NCBI GenBank assembly: GCA_963720885.1
Contig: CAVRGW010000006.1
Location: forward strand, 62,001 to 126,000
DNA: 64,000 bases
Source of the DNA: DATLLN01 sp963720885
GTDB lineage: Bacteria; Actinomycetota; Thermoleophilia; Gaiellales; JAICJC01
Direction: 5' to 3'
The notes under the pieces are model-generated. The model had not been told where the DNA came from and did not search any database. It saw only the letters and a list, made by a program, of their open reading frames with translations. Shown piece after piece: positions 16,996 to 24,563 of the stretch. A program made the position numbers and the translations under genes. Within the stretch, counting starts at the first letter, position 1, and each line of letters opens with the position of its first letter.

Positions 16996-18293
16996 ATCCC
17001 CACCGGCATCCCGGCGGCGTCGGTGCCGCAGGGGACGGTGACCGCCGGCCAGCCGAGCACATTGAACACGCCGGTCAGCCCGCACATGGCCGTCGTCACG
17101 TCCTCCGCCGGATTGCCTGCGAAGGGAACGGTGAGCGTGCCCACCATGGGCGGCGTGAAGGCCTGCGTCGGGGAGACGATCAGGTCGATCCCCTCCGCGA
17201 CCAGTCGCTCATGGGTCGCCGCGCGGTACTCGAGCCGGCGGAGGATGGCGCCGGCCGCCTCGACGGCGTCGATCTGTTCCGCCGCCGTAAGGTCGCGGAC
17301 GACGTCCGGGCCGAGCTCGCCACGGCGCTCCGGCCAGAGCCCGGCGACGGCGGCCCCCTCCTCGCCGAGGTAGAACCCGGCGTCTCCCACCCCGTGGATG
17401 GGCCAGCCCATGTCGACCTCGACCAGCGTTGCGCCGGCCTCCCGCAGCGCATCGACCGCATCTCGCACGGGGCGAGCGATGTCGTCCTGGGTGTGCTCGA
17501 AGAAGTAGCGCTCGGCGACTCCGATCGTCATGCCGGCGACGCCGCGACCGAGCGCGTCGCGGTAGCGCTCGACCGGCACCGGCGGAGTGCGGGGGTCGCG
17601 CGGCGAGACGCCGGCCAGCAGTTCCAGCAGCAGCGCGCAGTCGCGCACCGAGTGCGCCATCGGGCCGCAGTGGTCGAGCGTCGGGCACAGCGGGTGGATC
17701 CCGGCCAGGCTGACTCGCCCGAAGGTGGGTTTCAGGCCGACGATGCCGCACACCGAGGCCGGGCAGCGGATTGAGCCGCCGGTGTCCGTCCCCGGCGCGA
17801 CCGTGACGATGCCGGCGGCCACGGCGGCGCCGGAGCCGCCGCTCGAGCCGCCGGGCATGCGGCCGGTATCGAGCGGGTTGCGGCATGTGCCGAACCATGG
17901 GTTGTCGGTCGTCGTCCCCCACGCCAGCTCGTGCGTTGCCAGCTTGGCGATCGTCACCCCGCCGGCGGCCGCCAGCCGCTCCACGCAGTCAGCGTCGCGG
18001 TCGGGGACGTGGTCGCGCCAGATCGCGCTGCCGTAGGTGGTGCGGACCCCGGCCGTGTCGATCAGATCCTTCCAGCCGACGGTCACACCGGCCAGCTCGC
18101 CGGGATCGTCTCCGACGGCAACGGCCGCATCGACACGATCGGCCTGCTCGAGGGCCAGCTCGTCCGTCACCAGCCAGACCGAGCCGATATCGCGGTCGAG
18201 CTCGGGCAGCCGGCTCAGCGCGTCCTGCGCCAGCTCGCGCGCCGACACCTCCCGCGAGCGGACGCGCTCGGCGACCGCCCAGGCATCATCCAC
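16929..18293 (-). CDS. amidase signature family hydrolase
   Basis: A 454-residue amidase with the complete Ser-cisSer-Lys triad: Lys75 (VGWKDLID), Ser149 in GGSSGGSGAA and Ser173 in GTDTGGSIRCPA. It resembles GatA/allophanate-hydrolase-type amidases but has no GatB/GatC neighbours, so a catabolic amidase is inferred. I start it at the GTG at 18293, eight bases inside the end of the flavoenzyme gene; a longer frame would run 105 bases into that gene. Transcribed with bolA, glutaredoxin and the oxidase. Confidence 0.9.
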   Translation of the reverse strand: MDDAWAVAERVRSREVSARELAQDALSRLPELDRDIGSVWLVTDELALEQADRVDAAVAVGDDPGELAGVTVGWKDLIDTAGVRTTYGSAIWRDHVPDRDADCVERLAAAGGVTIAKLATHELAWGTTTDNPWFGTCRNPLDTGRMPGGSSGGSGAAVAAGIVTVAPGTDTGGSIRCPASVCGIVGLKPTFGRVSLAGIHPLCPTLDHCGPMAHSVRDCALLLELLAGVSPRDPRTPPVPVERYRDALGRGVAGMTIGVAERYFFEHTQDDIARPVRDAVDALREAGATLVEVDMGWPIHGVGDAGFYLGEEGAAVAGLWPERRGELGPDVVRDLTAAEQIDAVEAAGAILRRLEYRAATHERLVAEGIDLIVSPTQAFTPPMVGTLTVPFAGNPAEDVTTAMCGLTGVFNVLGWPAVTVPCGTDAAGMPVGIQLAALPWRESDVLAAASVLHH

Positions 18294-19299
18294 GGGCGAA
18301 CCGGCCGACCAGGAACCTCGCGCACTCCTCGGGCAACGGACGGCCCTGGGCGAGGTCGGCGGCAAGCCGGCCGAGCAGAGGGCCGAACTTGAAGGCATGT
18401 CCAGAGTCGCCGCCGAGCACCACGATGCCGTCGATCGTATCGAGGATGAAGTCGCGGTCGGGCGTCATGGTGTAGAGACAGGACTCGGAGCGGATCAGCG
18501 GGCCGTCCAGGCCGGGGATGGTCGCGGACAGCCACGTCCGCAGCCGCTCCAGCCCCGCCTCGTCAACCGGGCGGTCGGAGCGGGCGACGTCGAACGGAGC
18601 AGGCTGTCCGTCGTCCTCGGCGATCTTGTACCCCACACCGGGCGTTGTCAGCGCGTAGTACACACCCGGCACCGCGCCGCCGCCGTGGTCGATCAGCGAC
18701 GGCCTCGGCTCCGGCCCCGCGACGTAGGCGACCTGCTCCAGCTGCACGCGAAGCGGGAGCTCGAACAGCTGACCGAGCCAGCCGCCGGCGCAGACGCAGA
18801 CCACGTCCGCCTCCAGCGCATGCGGGTCGGCGACCCGGTCGTCCTCGCGGACGTCGAGGTCGCGGCGCAGACGCTGCAGCGCGAGGTCGGCGCGCACCGA
18901 CCCGGCGTCGGCGGTGAACAATGCCGGCTCGCGGAACCGCGCCTCGGGGAACCGAGCCGTTGCCTCCGCGGGCTCGAGCCACTCGAACGGCTCGCCGCAG
19001 GCGGCCAGCGCCCGGGCGTTGTTCTGCGTCTCGTCGCCGATCTCGAGCAGCCCGGCGCGGATCAGCAGGCGCGGGTCGTCCAGCCGGTCCCACTCCTCGA
19101 TGGCCATCCGGGCGAGCCGCACGTAGCCAGGATCGGGGTAGCTGGTGCGGAAGATCCGCGACGGACCGGGCGACGACCCCAACGGGGTGCCCACGACGTG
19201 CTGCTCGTGGACGGTGACCCGGAACCCGTCGGCGGCGAGCGCGTGAGCCGTCGAGAGGCCGAGGACGCCGGCGCCGACGACCGCCGCGCTAGGCGGCAA
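18286..19299 (-). CDS. FAD-dependent oxidoreductase, sarcosine oxidase-like (DAO family)
   Basis: About 337 residues. The Rossmann motif VVGAGVLGLSTA is right at the N-terminus; RIFRTSYPDPGYVRLA matches the monomeric sarcosine oxidase/N-methyltryptophan oxidase loop in which Arg/Ser and Tyr contact substrate carboxylate, and the C-terminus has CLYTMTPDRDFILD and GGDSGHAFKFGP, both hallmarks of that family (covalent FAD is usually on a Cys nearby). I prefer the TTG start at 19299, which has AAGGAG five bases upstream; an ATG at 19320 would add seven residues. Confidence 0.88.
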   Translation of the reverse strand: MPPSAAVVGAGVLGLSTAHALAADGFRVTVHEQHVVGTPLGSSPGPSRIFRTSYPDPGYVRLARMAIEEWDRLDDPRLLIRAGLLEIGDETQNNARALAACGEPFEWLEPAEATARFPEARFREPALFTADAGSVRADLALQRLRRDLDVREDDRVADPHALEADVVCVCAGGWLGQLFELPLRVQLEQVAYVAGPEPRPSLIDHGGGAVPGVYYALTTPGVGYKIAEDDGQPAPFDVARSDRPVDEAGLERLRTWLSATIPGLDGPLIRSESCLYTMTPDRDFILDTIDGIVVLGGDSGHAFKFGPLLGRLAADLAQGRPLPEECARFLVGRFARG

Positions 19300-19609
19300 C
19301 CAGCTCCTTGAGCTTGCCATCCTCGTACAGCTCGGTGACGATGTCGCAGCCGCCGACCAGCTCGCCGTTCACGAACAGCTGTGGGATCGTCGGCCAGCCG
19401 GACTCCGCTGACAACACCTGGCGGATCCGCGGGTCGGGCAGGATGTCCATCGCCGCATACTCGGTGCCGAGCGTGTCCAGGATCTGCACGACCTGCATCG
19501 AGAACCCGCAGCGCGGGGCCTCGGGCACGCCCTTCATGAACAGCATCACGTGGTGCTGCTTGATCGCGTCCAGGACCTCGTCCCGGATCTGCTCCTCGGT
19601 GACGATCAC
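19289..19609 (-). CDS. grxD: monothiol glutaredoxin, Grx4/GrxD family
   Basis: A 106-residue CGFS glutaredoxin: active site CGFS at 34-37, MKGVPEAPR before it, and the WPTIPQLFVNGELVGGCDI segment with cis-Pro and glutathione-binding GG. Such proteins carry or transfer [2Fe-2S] clusters together with BolA. The GTG start at 19609 overlaps the stop of the bolA gene, and the stop overlaps the start of the oxidase gene, so synthesis of the three is coupled. Confidence 0.93.
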   Translation of the reverse strand: MIVTEEQIRDEVLDAIKQHHVMLFMKGVPEAPRCGFSMQVVQILDTLGTEYAAMDILPDPRIRQVLSAESGWPTIPQLFVNGELVGGCDIVTELYEDGKLKELVAA

Positions 19610-19839
19610 GAGCTGACCTCCGTCTTGATCTTCAATGCGTGGATTGGCCGGCCGGGCCCGAGCAGGTGCTCAACCGCCCCGTTGACCATGGTGTGTTGCT
19701 GGATCAGCGAGAGGCCGTCGAACTGCGGCGCGACCACGTGTGCGAACAGATGGTCGCCGCCCCCCATGTCCTCGACCTGCACCTTCGAGCCGGGCAGCGC
19801 TTGCTCGATCAGTGCCGCAATCTCGCCTGTGCTGGGCAT
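19606..19839 (-). CDS. bolA: BolA family protein
   Basis: A 77-residue BolA-like domain: HLFAHVVAPQFDGLSLIQQHTMVN contains the family's helix-turn with the invariant His (LIQQHTMV) that ligates the Fe-S cluster shared with CGFS glutaredoxin; the C-terminus reads IHALKIKT as in BolA. I start at the ATG at 19839 because residues further upstream are not family-like. First gene of bolA-grxD-oxidase-amidase. Confidence 0.9.
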   Translation of the reverse strand: MPSTGEIAALIEQALPGSKVQVEDMGGGDHLFAHVVAPQFDGLSLIQQHTMVNGAVEHLLGPGRPIHALKIKTEVSS

Positions 19840-19906
19840 GCGGAGAAGATTAGCGGCTGCTTTGAGCGAGCCGATCTTGACCGGGGGGGCAGCGTACAAT
19901 GACCGC

Positions 19907-20572
19907 ATGTCCTACTGGATCGTCTTCCTCATCATCCCACTGGGACTCGGCTTTCTCGCGCAGAGCTGGGTCAAGACCGCGTTTGCGAACGGTTCCAAGG
20001 TGCCGTCCGCATCGGGCCTGACCGGCGCCCAGGTGAGCCGCCGGCTGCTGGACAGCGGCGGTCTGACCAATGTCGGCGTCGAGAGCATCGGCGGCTCGCT
20101 GTCCGATCACTACGACCCGCGCGGCAAGGTCATGCGCCTGTCGGAGCCGGTCGGCAACTCGAGCTCGATCGCAGCCATCGCCGTCGCGGCCCACGAGACC
20201 GGCCATGCGTTCCAGGACGCCAAGCACGACGCATCGTTCCGGCTCCGTTCGAGTCTGGTGCCGGCAGTCGGCTTCGCCTCCAACATCTGGATGATTCCGT
20301 TCTTTCTGGGCTTCTTCGCCCAGTCGGCCGGCCTGATCTACATCGCGATCGCGCTGTTCGCGTGCGTGGTGGCGTTCAGCCTGGTCACGCTGCCGGTGGA
20401 GTTCGGCGCCAGCAAGCGCGCGATGTCGATGCTGACTGCGCAGGGCATCATCACGCCCACGGAGGCTCCCGTCGCCCGCCGTGTGCTGACCGCCGCCGCC
20501 TTCACGTACGTGGTCGCCGCGCTGATCTCGATCATGCAGATCGTGTACCTGATCGGCCTGACCCGGCGCTAG
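19907..20572 (+). CDS. YugP-like membrane zinc metallopeptidase (DUF peptidase_MA-type)
   Basis: A 221-residue membrane protein: one N-terminal helix (about 3-20), a soluble region with the zinc motif HETGH (His96, Glu97, His100; preceded by IAVAA) and then two or three C-terminal helices (about 120-170 and 200-217). The LSEPVGNSSSIAAIAVAAHE context is that of the YugP/Zn_peptidase_2 family. Substrate unknown. Divergent from bolA with 67 bases between. Confidence 0.9.
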   Translation: MSYWIVFLIIPLGLGFLAQSWVKTAFANGSKVPSASGLTGAQVSRRLLDSGGLTNVGVESIGGSLSDHYDPRGKVMRLSEPVGNSSSIAAIAVAAHETGHAFQDAKHDASFRLRSSLVPAVGFASNIWMIPFFLGFFAQSAGLIYIAIALFACVVAFSLVTLPVEFGASKRAMSMLTAQGIITPTEAPVARRVLTAAAFTYVVAALISIMQIVYLIGLTRR

Positions 20573-20640
20573 CAGCTTCCCCGCCGAGCGGCCGCCCGAC
20601 TCCGTCGGTGCGCCGCTCGGCGGCTGCATGAGCCACGCCG

Positions 20641-20826
20641 GGGGTCTGACCCCGCTCTGACCCCACAGACGTCACACCTTCCCCCGACTCGTGCGGGTTT
20701 CGGCACGATCCCGCACCGCGGCCTCCGAAAAGCCCCGAATCGGCGGTTCTCGGCGAACGCCGCGGCGAATCGACGCACAATTGTGCGTCAAGCGGGGTCA
20801 GACCCCGCTCTGACCCGGGTCAGAGC
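20641..20826. repeat. palindrome cluster: direct copies D and E around a 125-base segment
   Basis: Copy D (20641-20664) and copy E (20793-20816) share the core GGGGTC(T/A)GACCCCGCTCTGACCC in direct orientation. Within and after E are three palindromes in a row: GACGCACAA with complement (20772-20789), AGCGGGGTC-A-complement (20791-20809) and GCTCTGACCC with complement (20807-20826). The segment between D and E has no convincing gene. The whole lies between the zinc protease and GNAT genes, which converge here. Confidence 0.65.
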
Positions 20827-20837
20827 TCGGACGGCGC

Positions 20838-21398
20838 CTACGCCTCGAGATCGGCCGCGATCAGCGACCAGACCGTCGTGTCGCGACGCTCGCCGCGCAC
20901 CTCCAGGTACGCGCGGAGCACCCCCTCGCGGGTGTAGCCGGCTGACCGAGCGACGCCTTCTGAGGCAACGTTGCCGGGGAATGTGAGGAGGCTGATCCGC
21001 TCCATGCCGAGGTCGCGGATCGCCCACCCCGAGAGCAGTCGCACCGCACGGGTTGCCACGCCGCGGCGGCGCCCCCAGGGCGCCGTCCAGTAGCCGACGT
21101 CGAGGCTGCGGTCGTCCCACTCGATCTGGTGGAAGCCGGCCGAGGCGAGCAGCTCGCCGGTGCCCGCATCGACCACCGCGAACGGGCAACCCAGCCCCTC
21201 GCGGCGCGCCTCGTCGTGCGTCGCGATCCACCCGCGGGCATCCTCCTCTGTGTACGGCGAAGGCACCATCGCCGTCCAGCGGGCGATCTCCGGGTCCTGG
21301 CACGCCGCCGTGATCGCCGGAATATCGTCCGCCGTGAACGCCCGGAGCGTGATCACGCCGTCGGAGAGCGGCGGGTCGGGAAGGACGATCGGCGGCAT
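20838..21398 (-). CDS. GNAT family N-acetyltransferase (RimJ/RimL-like)
   Basis: A 186-residue acetyltransferase. The start VITLRAFTADDIPAI is the usual first strand/helix, VGYWTAPWGRRRGVATRAVRLL contains the acetyl-CoA pyrophosphate loop (RRRGVAT, the R/QxxGxG/A pattern), and ERISLLTFPGNVASEGVARSAGYTREG matches the RimJ/RimL C-terminal half (N..S..v..k.GF). It could acetylate a protein N-terminus or a small amine. Its ATG shares bases with the divergent ATP-binding gene's ATG (CATG at 21396-21399); a GTG at 21358 is an alternative start. Confidence 0.87.
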   Translation of the reverse strand: MPPIVLPDPPLSDGVITLRAFTADDIPAITAACQDPEIARWTAMVPSPYTEEDARGWIATHDEARREGLGCPFAVVDAGTGELLASAGFHQIEWDDRSLDVGYWTAPWGRRRGVATRAVRLLSGWAIRDLGMERISLLTFPGNVASEGVARSAGYTREGVLRAYLEVRGERRDTTVWSLIAADLEA

Positions 21399-22080
21399 GG
21401 CAGCAGAGGGTATCCGAGCACGCGACGTGCGCCACGGCTACGCCGGGCTGCCGGTGCTGAACGGCGTCGACCTGGCGGTCGAGCCGGGCGGCCGGCTCGC
21501 CGTGGTCGGCCCCAGCGGCTGCGGCAAATCGACGCTGCTCACGCTATTGGCCGGGCTCGAGCAGCCGGACGCCGGCACGATCGAGGGTGCAGGGCTCCAG
21601 CGCTGCGCCCTGATGCCCCAGCGCGACCTGCTGCTTCCCTGGCGCTCTGCGCTTGACAACGCCGGGCTGGCCCTCGAGCTGGCCGGAGCCGCACGCGCGG
21701 AGGCCCGCACCCAGACCCTGCCGCTGTTCGAGCGATTCGGCCTCGACGGCTTCGCCGCCACTCCCCCGCGAAAGCTCTCCGGCGGCATGCGCCAGCGGGT
21801 CGCCTTCCTGCGCACGCTGCTCGCCGGCAAGCCGGTGCTGCTGCTGGACGAGCCCTTCGGCGCACTCGACGCGATCACCCGCGAGGAGCTGCAGGAGTGG
21901 CTGACCGGGACCCTCGACGCCGAGCCGCGCACGGTGGTGCTGGTCACGCACGACATCGACGAGGCCCTGCGCGTGTGCTCGCGGGTCGTCGTGCTGTCCC
22001 CGCGCCCCGGGCGCGTCGTCCTGGACGCGCCGTCGGCCGAGCTCGACCACGACGGCGTCATGGAGGCGCTGCGGGGATGA
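21397..22080 (+). CDS. ABC transporter ATP-binding protein (ThiZ-like, nitrate/taurine/thiamine-precursor type)
   Basis: A 227-residue ATPase with Walker A GPSGCGKST (39-47), Q loop (MPQRDLLLPW, which matches the SsuB/TauB/ThiZ group), signature LSGGMRQR, Walker B VLLLDEPFGALD and switch His in VTHDIDEA. Together with the permease and the THI5-like binding protein downstream it forms an importer of a thiamine pyrimidine precursor. The start codon overlaps that of the divergent GNAT gene, so no intergenic promoter exists. Confidence 0.9.
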   Translation: MAAEGIRARDVRHGYAGLPVLNGVDLAVEPGGRLAVVGPSGCGKSTLLTLLAGLEQPDAGTIEGAGLQRCALMPQRDLLLPWRSALDNAGLALELAGAARAEARTQTLPLFERFGLDGFAATPPRKLSGGMRQRVAFLRTLLAGKPVLLLDEPFGALDAITREELQEWLTGTLDAEPRTVVLVTHDIDEALRVCSRVVVLSPRPGRVVLDAPSAELDHDGVMEALRG

Positions 22081-22808
22081 GGCGCTTCGCCTGGGTGCTG
22101 GTGCTCCTGCTGCTGCTCGCCGCCTGGGAGGCGTATGTCCAGCTGCGCGACGTCCCGGAGTACCTGCTCCCCGCGCCGAGCCAGATCGCGCAGGCGTTGT
22201 GGGACGACCGATCCACCCTCGCGTCGCAGGCGCTGGTCACGCTCAAGGAGATGCTGCTCGGCTTCGCGGCCGCCGTCGCGATCGGCTTCGCCGCGGCCGT
22301 CGTGCTCCACCTCGTGCCGTGGCTGCGCGGAGCCGTGCAGCCGATCCTGATCGCCTCGCAGAGCGTGCCGGTGGTCGCGATCGCGCCGATCCTGGTCATC
22401 TACCTGGGCTTCGGGCTGGCACCGAAGGTGCTGATCGTCGCCCTCGTCTGCTTCTTCCCGATCACCGTCAACACGCTGGATGGGCTGGAGCGGGTGGACC
22501 CCGAGTACCGGCGGATGCTGCGCACGCTGGACGCGACCCGCTGGCAGGTGTTCCGCCGGGTCGAGCTGCCCTGGTCGCTGCCCGGCCTGTTCGCCGGCGG
22601 CCGGATCGCGGCCTCGTACTCCGCGGTGGCAGCGGTGTTCGCCGAGTACGCGGGCGGTCAATCCGGGCTGGTCGACTCCATGCGCGACGGCTTCGACACG
22701 CCGCTGGTCGGCGCCGCGATCGTCGTGCTCGCCCTGATGTCGCTGGCCCTCTACGGCGCGGTCACCCTGGCGGAGCGGCTCGCGCTGCCGTGGGCCCGCG
22801 GCCGGTAG
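22077..22808 (+). CDS. ABC transporter permease (ThiX-like)
   Basis: A 243-residue permease of the BPD_transp_1 type with about six helices. The cytosolic coupling loop (EAA motif) is recognisable around DATRWQVFRRVELPWSLPGL. SQSVPVVAIAPILVIYLGFG is the typical segment of the nitrate/sulfonate/thiamine-precursor branch. Its ATG overlaps the ATPase stop (ATGA). The stop lies about 20 bases before the TPP riboswitch, so this gene and the ATPase are upstream of that switch. Confidence 0.9.
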   Translation: MRRFAWVLVLLLLLAAWEAYVQLRDVPEYLLPAPSQIAQALWDDRSTLASQALVTLKEMLLGFAAAVAIGFAAAVVLHLVPWLRGAVQPILIASQSVPVVAIAPILVIYLGFGLAPKVLIVALVCFFPITVNTLDGLERVDPEYRRMLRTLDATRWQVFRRVELPWSLPGLFAGGRIAASYSAVAAVFAEYAGGQSGLVDSMRDGFDTPLVGAAIVVLALMSLALYGAVTLAERLALPWARGR

Positions 22809-22825
22809 ACTGAGCCCGACACACA

Positions 22826-22917
22826 CCGTTTGCCGGGGAGCCCGCGAGGGCTGAGAGGGCGCGCACACCGCCGCCGACCCGCCGAACCTGATCTGGGTCA
22901 TGCCAGCGAAGGGATGC
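22826..22917 (+). promoter_or_regulatory. TPP riboswitch (THI element)
   Basis: All conserved parts are present in order: CCGGGGAGCC, GGGCTGAGAGG, the central GACCC, GAACCTGATCTGGGTCATGCC (the THI core, in two pieces: GAACCTGATCTGG and GTCATGCCAGCGAAGGGA). Binding of thiamin pyrophosphate should repress the following gene. The GAAGGG ribosome-binding site of that gene lies in the 3' end of the aptamer (22908-22913), so control is probably by masking translation initiation. Confidence 0.95.
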
Positions 22918-22922
22918 AAGCC

Positions 22923-23915
22923 ATGTTCAGAACGCCCCTCATCGTCCTCGCTCTCGCGACCGCGGTGATCGCCGCGGGCTGCGGCGACTCGAGCAGCTCC
23001 GGCTCCGTGCCGCCCGGCACCACGATGCCGCCCAAGAGTCTGACGGTCGCGCTCGACTGGTACCCGAACCCCGACCACGTCGGGCTGTTCTCGGCGATGG
23101 ACAAGGGGATGTTCGCCGCCCGCGGGCTGGCCGTGCAGACCGAGGAGCCGTCCGACGTCAGCGACCCGATCAAGCTGGTCGCGGCCGGGCGGGCGGACGT
23201 CGGCATCTCGTACGAGCCGGAGATGTTCTTCGCCCAGCAGAAGGACACGCCGGTGGTCGCCGTCGCCGCGCTCGTGCCCCGGGCGCTCAACTCGATCATC
23301 GCCAACACGGACGACGGCATCCACAGCGTCGCCGACCTGAACGGCAAGACGATCGGCGAGGACGGATCGAAGAGCACCGCCGCCTACCTCGATACCGTGC
23401 TCGATCATGCCGGTATCGACCCTGACAACGGTGTGCATCGAGTCAACGTCGGCTTCAACCTGGTGCGTGCGCTGCTCTCCGGAAAGGTCGACGCGGTGAT
23501 CGGTGCGTTCCAGAACATCGAGGGCGAGCAGCTCAAGGCGGAGGGCATGCACACGGTCACGTTCCCCGTCGACCGCTACGGCGTGCCGTCCTACGACGAG
23601 CTGGTGCTGGTCGCGAACCGCGATCGGCTGGGCTCGGACGCCGGGTACCGCGGCACCGTGCGGCTCTTCGTCGCCGGCCTGGCGGCGGGCACCGCGTGGG
23701 CGCGGGCGCACCCGTCCGAGGCAATCGACGTGATGGGGGCGCACGCCGCCAGCGACTACAAGGACATTCTCGACCGCAGCGTGCCGGCCACGCTCCGGCT
23801 GCTCGATACCACCAGGCTCGACGCCTCGGCGTGGACGGCGTTCGGCGACTGGATGCACACCCAGGGCCTGCTCGAGCAGCCTCCGGACGGGGCGGCGCTG
23901 GTCGCCTCGCCTTAG
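22923..23915 (+). CDS. thiY: thiamine-precursor ABC transporter substrate-binding lipoprotein (ThiY-like, NMT1/THI5 family)
   Basis: A 330-residue lipoprotein: hydrophobic signal and lipobox VIAAG-Cys, then the THI5/NMT1 fold opening with LTVALDWYPNPDHVGLFSAMDKGMF, which is the hallmark of formylaminopyrimidine/HMP-binding ThiY proteins. It should capture a pyrimidine precursor of thiamine at the cell surface and pass it to the permease. The ATG at 22923 was chosen because GAAGGG is nine bases upstream; an ATG at 22914 has no spacing. Directly controlled by the TPP riboswitch. Confidence 0.92.
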   Translation: MFRTPLIVLALATAVIAAGCGDSSSSGSVPPGTTMPPKSLTVALDWYPNPDHVGLFSAMDKGMFAARGLAVQTEEPSDVSDPIKLVAAGRADVGISYEPEMFFAQQKDTPVVAVAALVPRALNSIIANTDDGIHSVADLNGKTIGEDGSKSTAAYLDTVLDHAGIDPDNGVHRVNVGFNLVRALLSGKVDAVIGAFQNIEGEQLKAEGMHTVTFPVDRYGVPSYDELVLVANRDRLGSDAGYRGTVRLFVAGLAAGTAWARAHPSEAIDVMGAHAASDYKDILDRSVPATLRLLDTTRLDASAWTAFGDWMHTQGLLEQPPDGAALVASP

Positions 23916-23980
23916 GTGATTGCCTCGTCCTGCGCCCAGTATCCACGGACCCCGTGAAATCAACCACCTAGACTCCGGAT

Positions 23981-24529
23981 GTGCATCCCGACGCACTGAA
24001 GGGCTCTCTGCTGGTGGCCACGCCGACGCTGCTCGACCCGAACTTCCGGCGCACCGTGGTGCTGCTGCTCGAGCACACGGAGGAGGGCGCCGTCGGCGTC
24101 GTCCTGAACCGGCCGAGCGAGACGCCGACCGGCCAGGCGATCCCCGACCTGGCGGAGGTCGTCGCCGAGGACGACCCCGTCTTCATCGGCGGCCCGGTCA
24201 GTCCGGGCAGCGTGATCGCACTGGGAGACCACCGCGAGGTCGACGGCCTGGACGTGGTCTGCGGCACCGTCGCCGCCGTCGAGTTCGGCACGTCCCCACA
24301 GGAGCTGGCCGAGCAGGTGACCCGCGTCCGCGCCTTCGCCGGCTACGCCGGATGGGGGTCGGGTCAGCTGGAGGGCGAGATCGAGGAGGAGGCGTGGATC
24401 ACGGCCGCCGCGCTGGCCGACGACGTCTTCACGCCCGACCCCGACGGCCTCTGGTCGCAGGTGCTCGAGCGGATGGGCAACCAGTTCGCGCTGCTGGCCC
24501 GGATGCCCGACGATCCGCGGATGAACTAG
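23981..24529 (+). CDS. YqgE/AlgH family protein (UPF0301)
   Basis: A 182-residue protein opening with LKGSLLVATPTLLDPNFRRTVVLLLEHTEEGAVGVVLNRPS, the diagnostic N-terminus of the YqgE/AlgH (DUF179) family (quoted here in its parts LLVATPTL, FRRTVVLLLEH and GVVLNRPS). GYAGWGSGQLEGE is the second conserved block. Function is poorly defined in this family; a regulatory role was proposed for AlgH in Pseudomonas. The GTG at 23981 gives the family start. Confidence 0.9.
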   Translation: MHPDALKGSLLVATPTLLDPNFRRTVVLLLEHTEEGAVGVVLNRPSETPTGQAIPDLAEVVAEDDPVFIGGPVSPGSVIALGDHREVDGLDVVCGTVAAVEFGTSPQELAEQVTRVRAFAGYAGWGSGQLEGEIEEEAWITAAALADDVFTPDPDGLWSQVLERMGNQFALLARMPDDPRMN

Positions 24530-24563
24530 CCATGCTGCTCCCGGCTGTGGAACACTCCGCGCC

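Noticed and set aside
23913..23971. TAGGTGATTG and CAACCACCTA around the thiY stop as a terminator
   Set aside because: The arms are nearly complementary but 40 bases apart with a mismatch and no T run; too weak to call.
21438..23996. 852-residue minus-strand open frame opposite the thiamine transporter
   Set aside because: It runs antisense through three recognisable genes and a riboswitch, with Arg/Gln/His-rich low-complexity text typical of shadow frames in GC-rich DNA.
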